NCBI RefSeq assembly: GCF_000710915.1
Contig: NZ_BAUA01000044.1
Location: forward strand, 124,001-188,000
Length of the DNA: 64,000 nt
Source of the DNA: Nocardia brasiliensis IFM 10847
GTDB lineage: Bacteria > Actinomycetota > Actinomycetes > Mycobacteriales > Mycobacteriaceae
Direction: 5' to 3'
The position numbers and the translations under genes were made by a program. Below are positions 62,553 to 64,000 of this stretch, piece by piece. Each line of letters opens with the position of its first letter. The stretch's first letter is position 1. The notes below the pieces were generated by a model. That model was not told where the DNA came from and searched no databases. It saw nothing but the letters and a program-made list of their open reading frames with translations.

Positions 62553-63368
62553 TCAGCGCACCGGGAAGTCGAAATAGGTCTTGGGGAAGGGCTCGTCTTT
62601 CAGGGTGAAGTGCCACCACTCTTCCGGCAGATTGGTGAAGCCGTGATCACCCATCAGCTCGGTCAGCAGCGTCCGCACGGCGCGCTGGTTGCCGCCGGTG
62701 GCGGGGTTGGCGGTGTGCGCGGCGGGGTCGAAGCAGTCGTACCCGGTGCCGAAGTCGAGGATGTTGTCGCGGAACCGCTGCTCGGCGGGCAGGAAGCAGG
62801 CGCGCAGCGGATCACCGGCGCGGTAGGGCTCGGGGTCGGCGGCGGGCAACGCGACGATGGCCAGATCCAGTGTGCTGCCGCGACTGTGCCCGGACTTCTC
62901 GGCGATGTAGCCGTCGCGGAACAGATTCGCCTTCTCCACGGTGGGGTAGAACTCCTGCTTCATCCGCACGTCGCCGAGATCCTTGGCCCAGGCCACGAAA
63001 TGGTCGACCGCCCGCTGCGGCCGATAGCAGTCGTAGGTCTTGAGCGTGAGATTCATGGGCCGCAATTCCTGCTGCACCTGGGCCAACGCGCTCGCCGCCT
63101 GCTTGGTCAGCAGGCATTTGGGTGCCTCGTAGCCGTTGACCCGGGTGCCGAGGAAGTTGTGTTCCCCGTAGTACCGGGCGTCGACCAGGATCGTCGGATC
63201 GACGTCGGTGATGGAGACGAAGGCGGATTCGTCGGCGATCGGCGCCGTGGTGGTGGGGTCGGCCGCGGGTGGATCGGCCCTGCGCTGCGTGCAGGCGGGG
63301 AGCGCGAGCAGGAGGGCCCCGGCCACCGCCACGATGGCGAGCCGTCGGGCGGACAGCACACTTCTCAT
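62553..63368 (-). CDS. D-Ala-D-Ala dipeptidase-type lipoprotein (VanX family)
   Basis: 271 residues. Lipobox LALPAC with Cys26. VanX signatures: FLGTRVNGYEAPKCLLTKQA, YDCYRPQRAVDHFVAW with Arg117, SGHSRGSTLDLAI with Zn ligands His161 and Asp168, and LPEEWWHF with Glu250 and His253. It should cleave D-alanyl-D-alanine outside the membrane and recycle cell-wall material; linked vanH/vanA genes are absent, so glycopeptide resistance is not implied. AGGAGAACC precedes the ATG. Confidence 0.92.
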   Translation of the reverse strand: MRSVLSARRLAIVAVAGALLLALPACTQRRADPPAADPTTTAPIADESAFVSITDVDPTILVDARYYGEHNFLGTRVNGYEAPKCLLTKQAASALAQVQQELRPMNLTLKTYDCYRPQRAVDHFVAWAKDLGDVRMKQEFYPTVEKANLFRDGYIAEKSGHSRGSTLDLAIVALPAADPEPYRAGDPLRACFLPAEQRFRDNILDFGTGYDCFDPAAHTANPATGGNQRAVRTLLTELMGDHGFTNLPEEWWHFTLKDEPFPKTYFDFPVR

Positions 63369-63446
63369 GGTTCTCCTCGTAGTCAGTTGCTGCCACAATG
63401 ACGGGCCGCCTCGCGGTGCGCGAAGGTTTCGGCGGATACTGGACGC

Positions 63447-64000
63447 GTGAGTTTGGGCGACGAGGTGCCACCGGGCGTGGTGCAGGCGATGGAGGAGACC
63501 ATCGGTGTCGACCCCTGCGCCGAACCGGGCTGGTTCCGATTCTGGTTTGCCGATCAGCGGTGGGAATGGTCCGACGAGCTGGCGGCGATGTACGGCTACG
63601 CACCCGGCGAGGTGGAACCGACCACCGAGCTGCTGCTGTCGCACAAGCATCCCGACGACCGCGAGCACGTGGCCAGCTGCATCGCCGCGGCCGCCGAGAC
63701 CGGCCAGCCGTTCTGCGGCAGGCACCGAATCGTCGATGCGAAGGGCGAGGCGCGTGAGGTGGTGGTCGTCGGCGACCTGCTCACCGACGAGGACGGCGCC
63801 ATCGTCGGCACCTCCGGCTACTACGTCGACGTGACCGAACGGCTGGAAGAGCAACGCCAAGAGGTGTTCGAGGAGATCCTGCCCGAGGTGATCGAGGCCA
63901 GGGCGGTGATCGAGCAGGCCAAGGGCGCGTTGATCCTGGCCTACGGGGTGAACGCGGAGCAGGCGTTCCGGGTGCTGCGCTGGCGCTCTCAGGAGACCAA
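63447..64000 (+). CDS. PAS domain protein with ANTAR-type C-terminus, cut by window edge
   Basis: GTG 63447 opens VSLGDEVPPGVVQAMEETIG, then a PAS domain (FWFADQRWEWSDELAAMYGY, TTELLLSHKHPDDREHVASC). The visible end ARAVIEQAKGALILAYGVNA then AFRVLRWRSQ matches the ANTAR RNA-binding signature (AKG-ILM...A-x-x-x-L). ANTAR proteins bind hairpins in target mRNAs and prevent termination. It probably continues about 20-60 residues beyond the edge. Confidence 0.85.
   Translation, partial: MSLGDEVPPGVVQAMEETIGVDPCAEPGWFRFWFADQRWEWSDELAAMYGYAPGEVEPTTELLLSHKHPDDREHVASCIAAAAETGQPFCGRHRIVDAKGEAREVVVVGDLLTDEDGAIVGTSGYYVDVTERLEEQRQEVFEEILPEVIEARAVIEQAKGALILAYGVNAEQAFRVLRWRSQET

Overview
The window is a piece of a high-GC actinobacterial chromosome, most likely Nocardia or a close mycolic-acid relative. 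The inference rests on a CmrA-type mycolate reductase, an LdtMt-type L,D-transpeptidase, a DesA3-type desaturase with its reductase, a type VII secretion-like gene trio, many GTG starts, and a block (orn, a HerA/DUF853 ATPase, a CmrA-like reductase, an MFS transporter) that matches Mycobacterium tuberculosis Rv2511 to Rv2508c as I remember it.

Positions 1 to about 14.2 kb are the right end of an integrative and conjugative element (ICE) sitting at a tRNA-Lys(CTT) gene; its left end lies outside the window. Read from the chromosome inward (mostly minus strand) it carries an AbrB-like regulator overlapping a tyrosine recombinase, a DUF2637 membrane/HTH protein, a DUF4192 protein overlapping a DprA-like protein, several unknown small proteins, a primase-polymerase, a DNA-glycosylase-like protein, a cytosine-C5 DNA methyltransferase, a single-strand DNA-binding protein, and the start of a MobF (TrwC) conjugative relaxase that runs off the left edge. 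A relatively AT-rich divergent spacer beside the relaxase is the best oriT/promoter candidate. The element has strong hairpins behind many of its genes, a structured GC-rich repeat-like sequence next to ssb, and two copies of a long inverted-repeat promoter-like module (about 9.1-9.2 kb and 11.4-11.6 kb).

From 14.3 to 33 kb is core-like chromosome: L,D-transpeptidase, a compact family A DNA polymerase, GNAT, CoA-transferase, tRNA-His, orn, the HerA-like ATPase, two tandem LysA-type genes (one has lost its PLP lysine), the SDR/MFS pair, a PadR regulator with a FadH-type dienoyl-CoA reductase, small secreted and membrane proteins, and a MerR/Cys-Cys pair. At 33.08-34.46 kb an apparently leaderless 16-residue peptide containing Thr-Thr and an intrinsic hairpin precede an editing-domain-less threonyl-tRNA synthetase paralogue, a likely attenuation circuit.

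From 34.5 to 50.5 kb are VOC, ADP-ribosylglycohydrolase, MerB-like, DinB-like, SnoaL-like, flavin amine oxidase and F420/deazaflavin-type enzymes, several TetR regulators, the desaturase operon (reductase, DesA3-like desaturase, small coupled protein), and a secreted CocE-type hydrolase divergent from a TetR gene. From 50.5 to 64 kb are a three-gene ABC exporter, a three-gene EspC-like/proline-rich/membrane cluster, an orphan NarI-like cytochrome b, an NCS1 permease, a GGDEF-EAL protein, a SAM methyltransferase, a VanX-type lipoprotein and the start of a PAS/ANTAR-type protein cut by the right edge.
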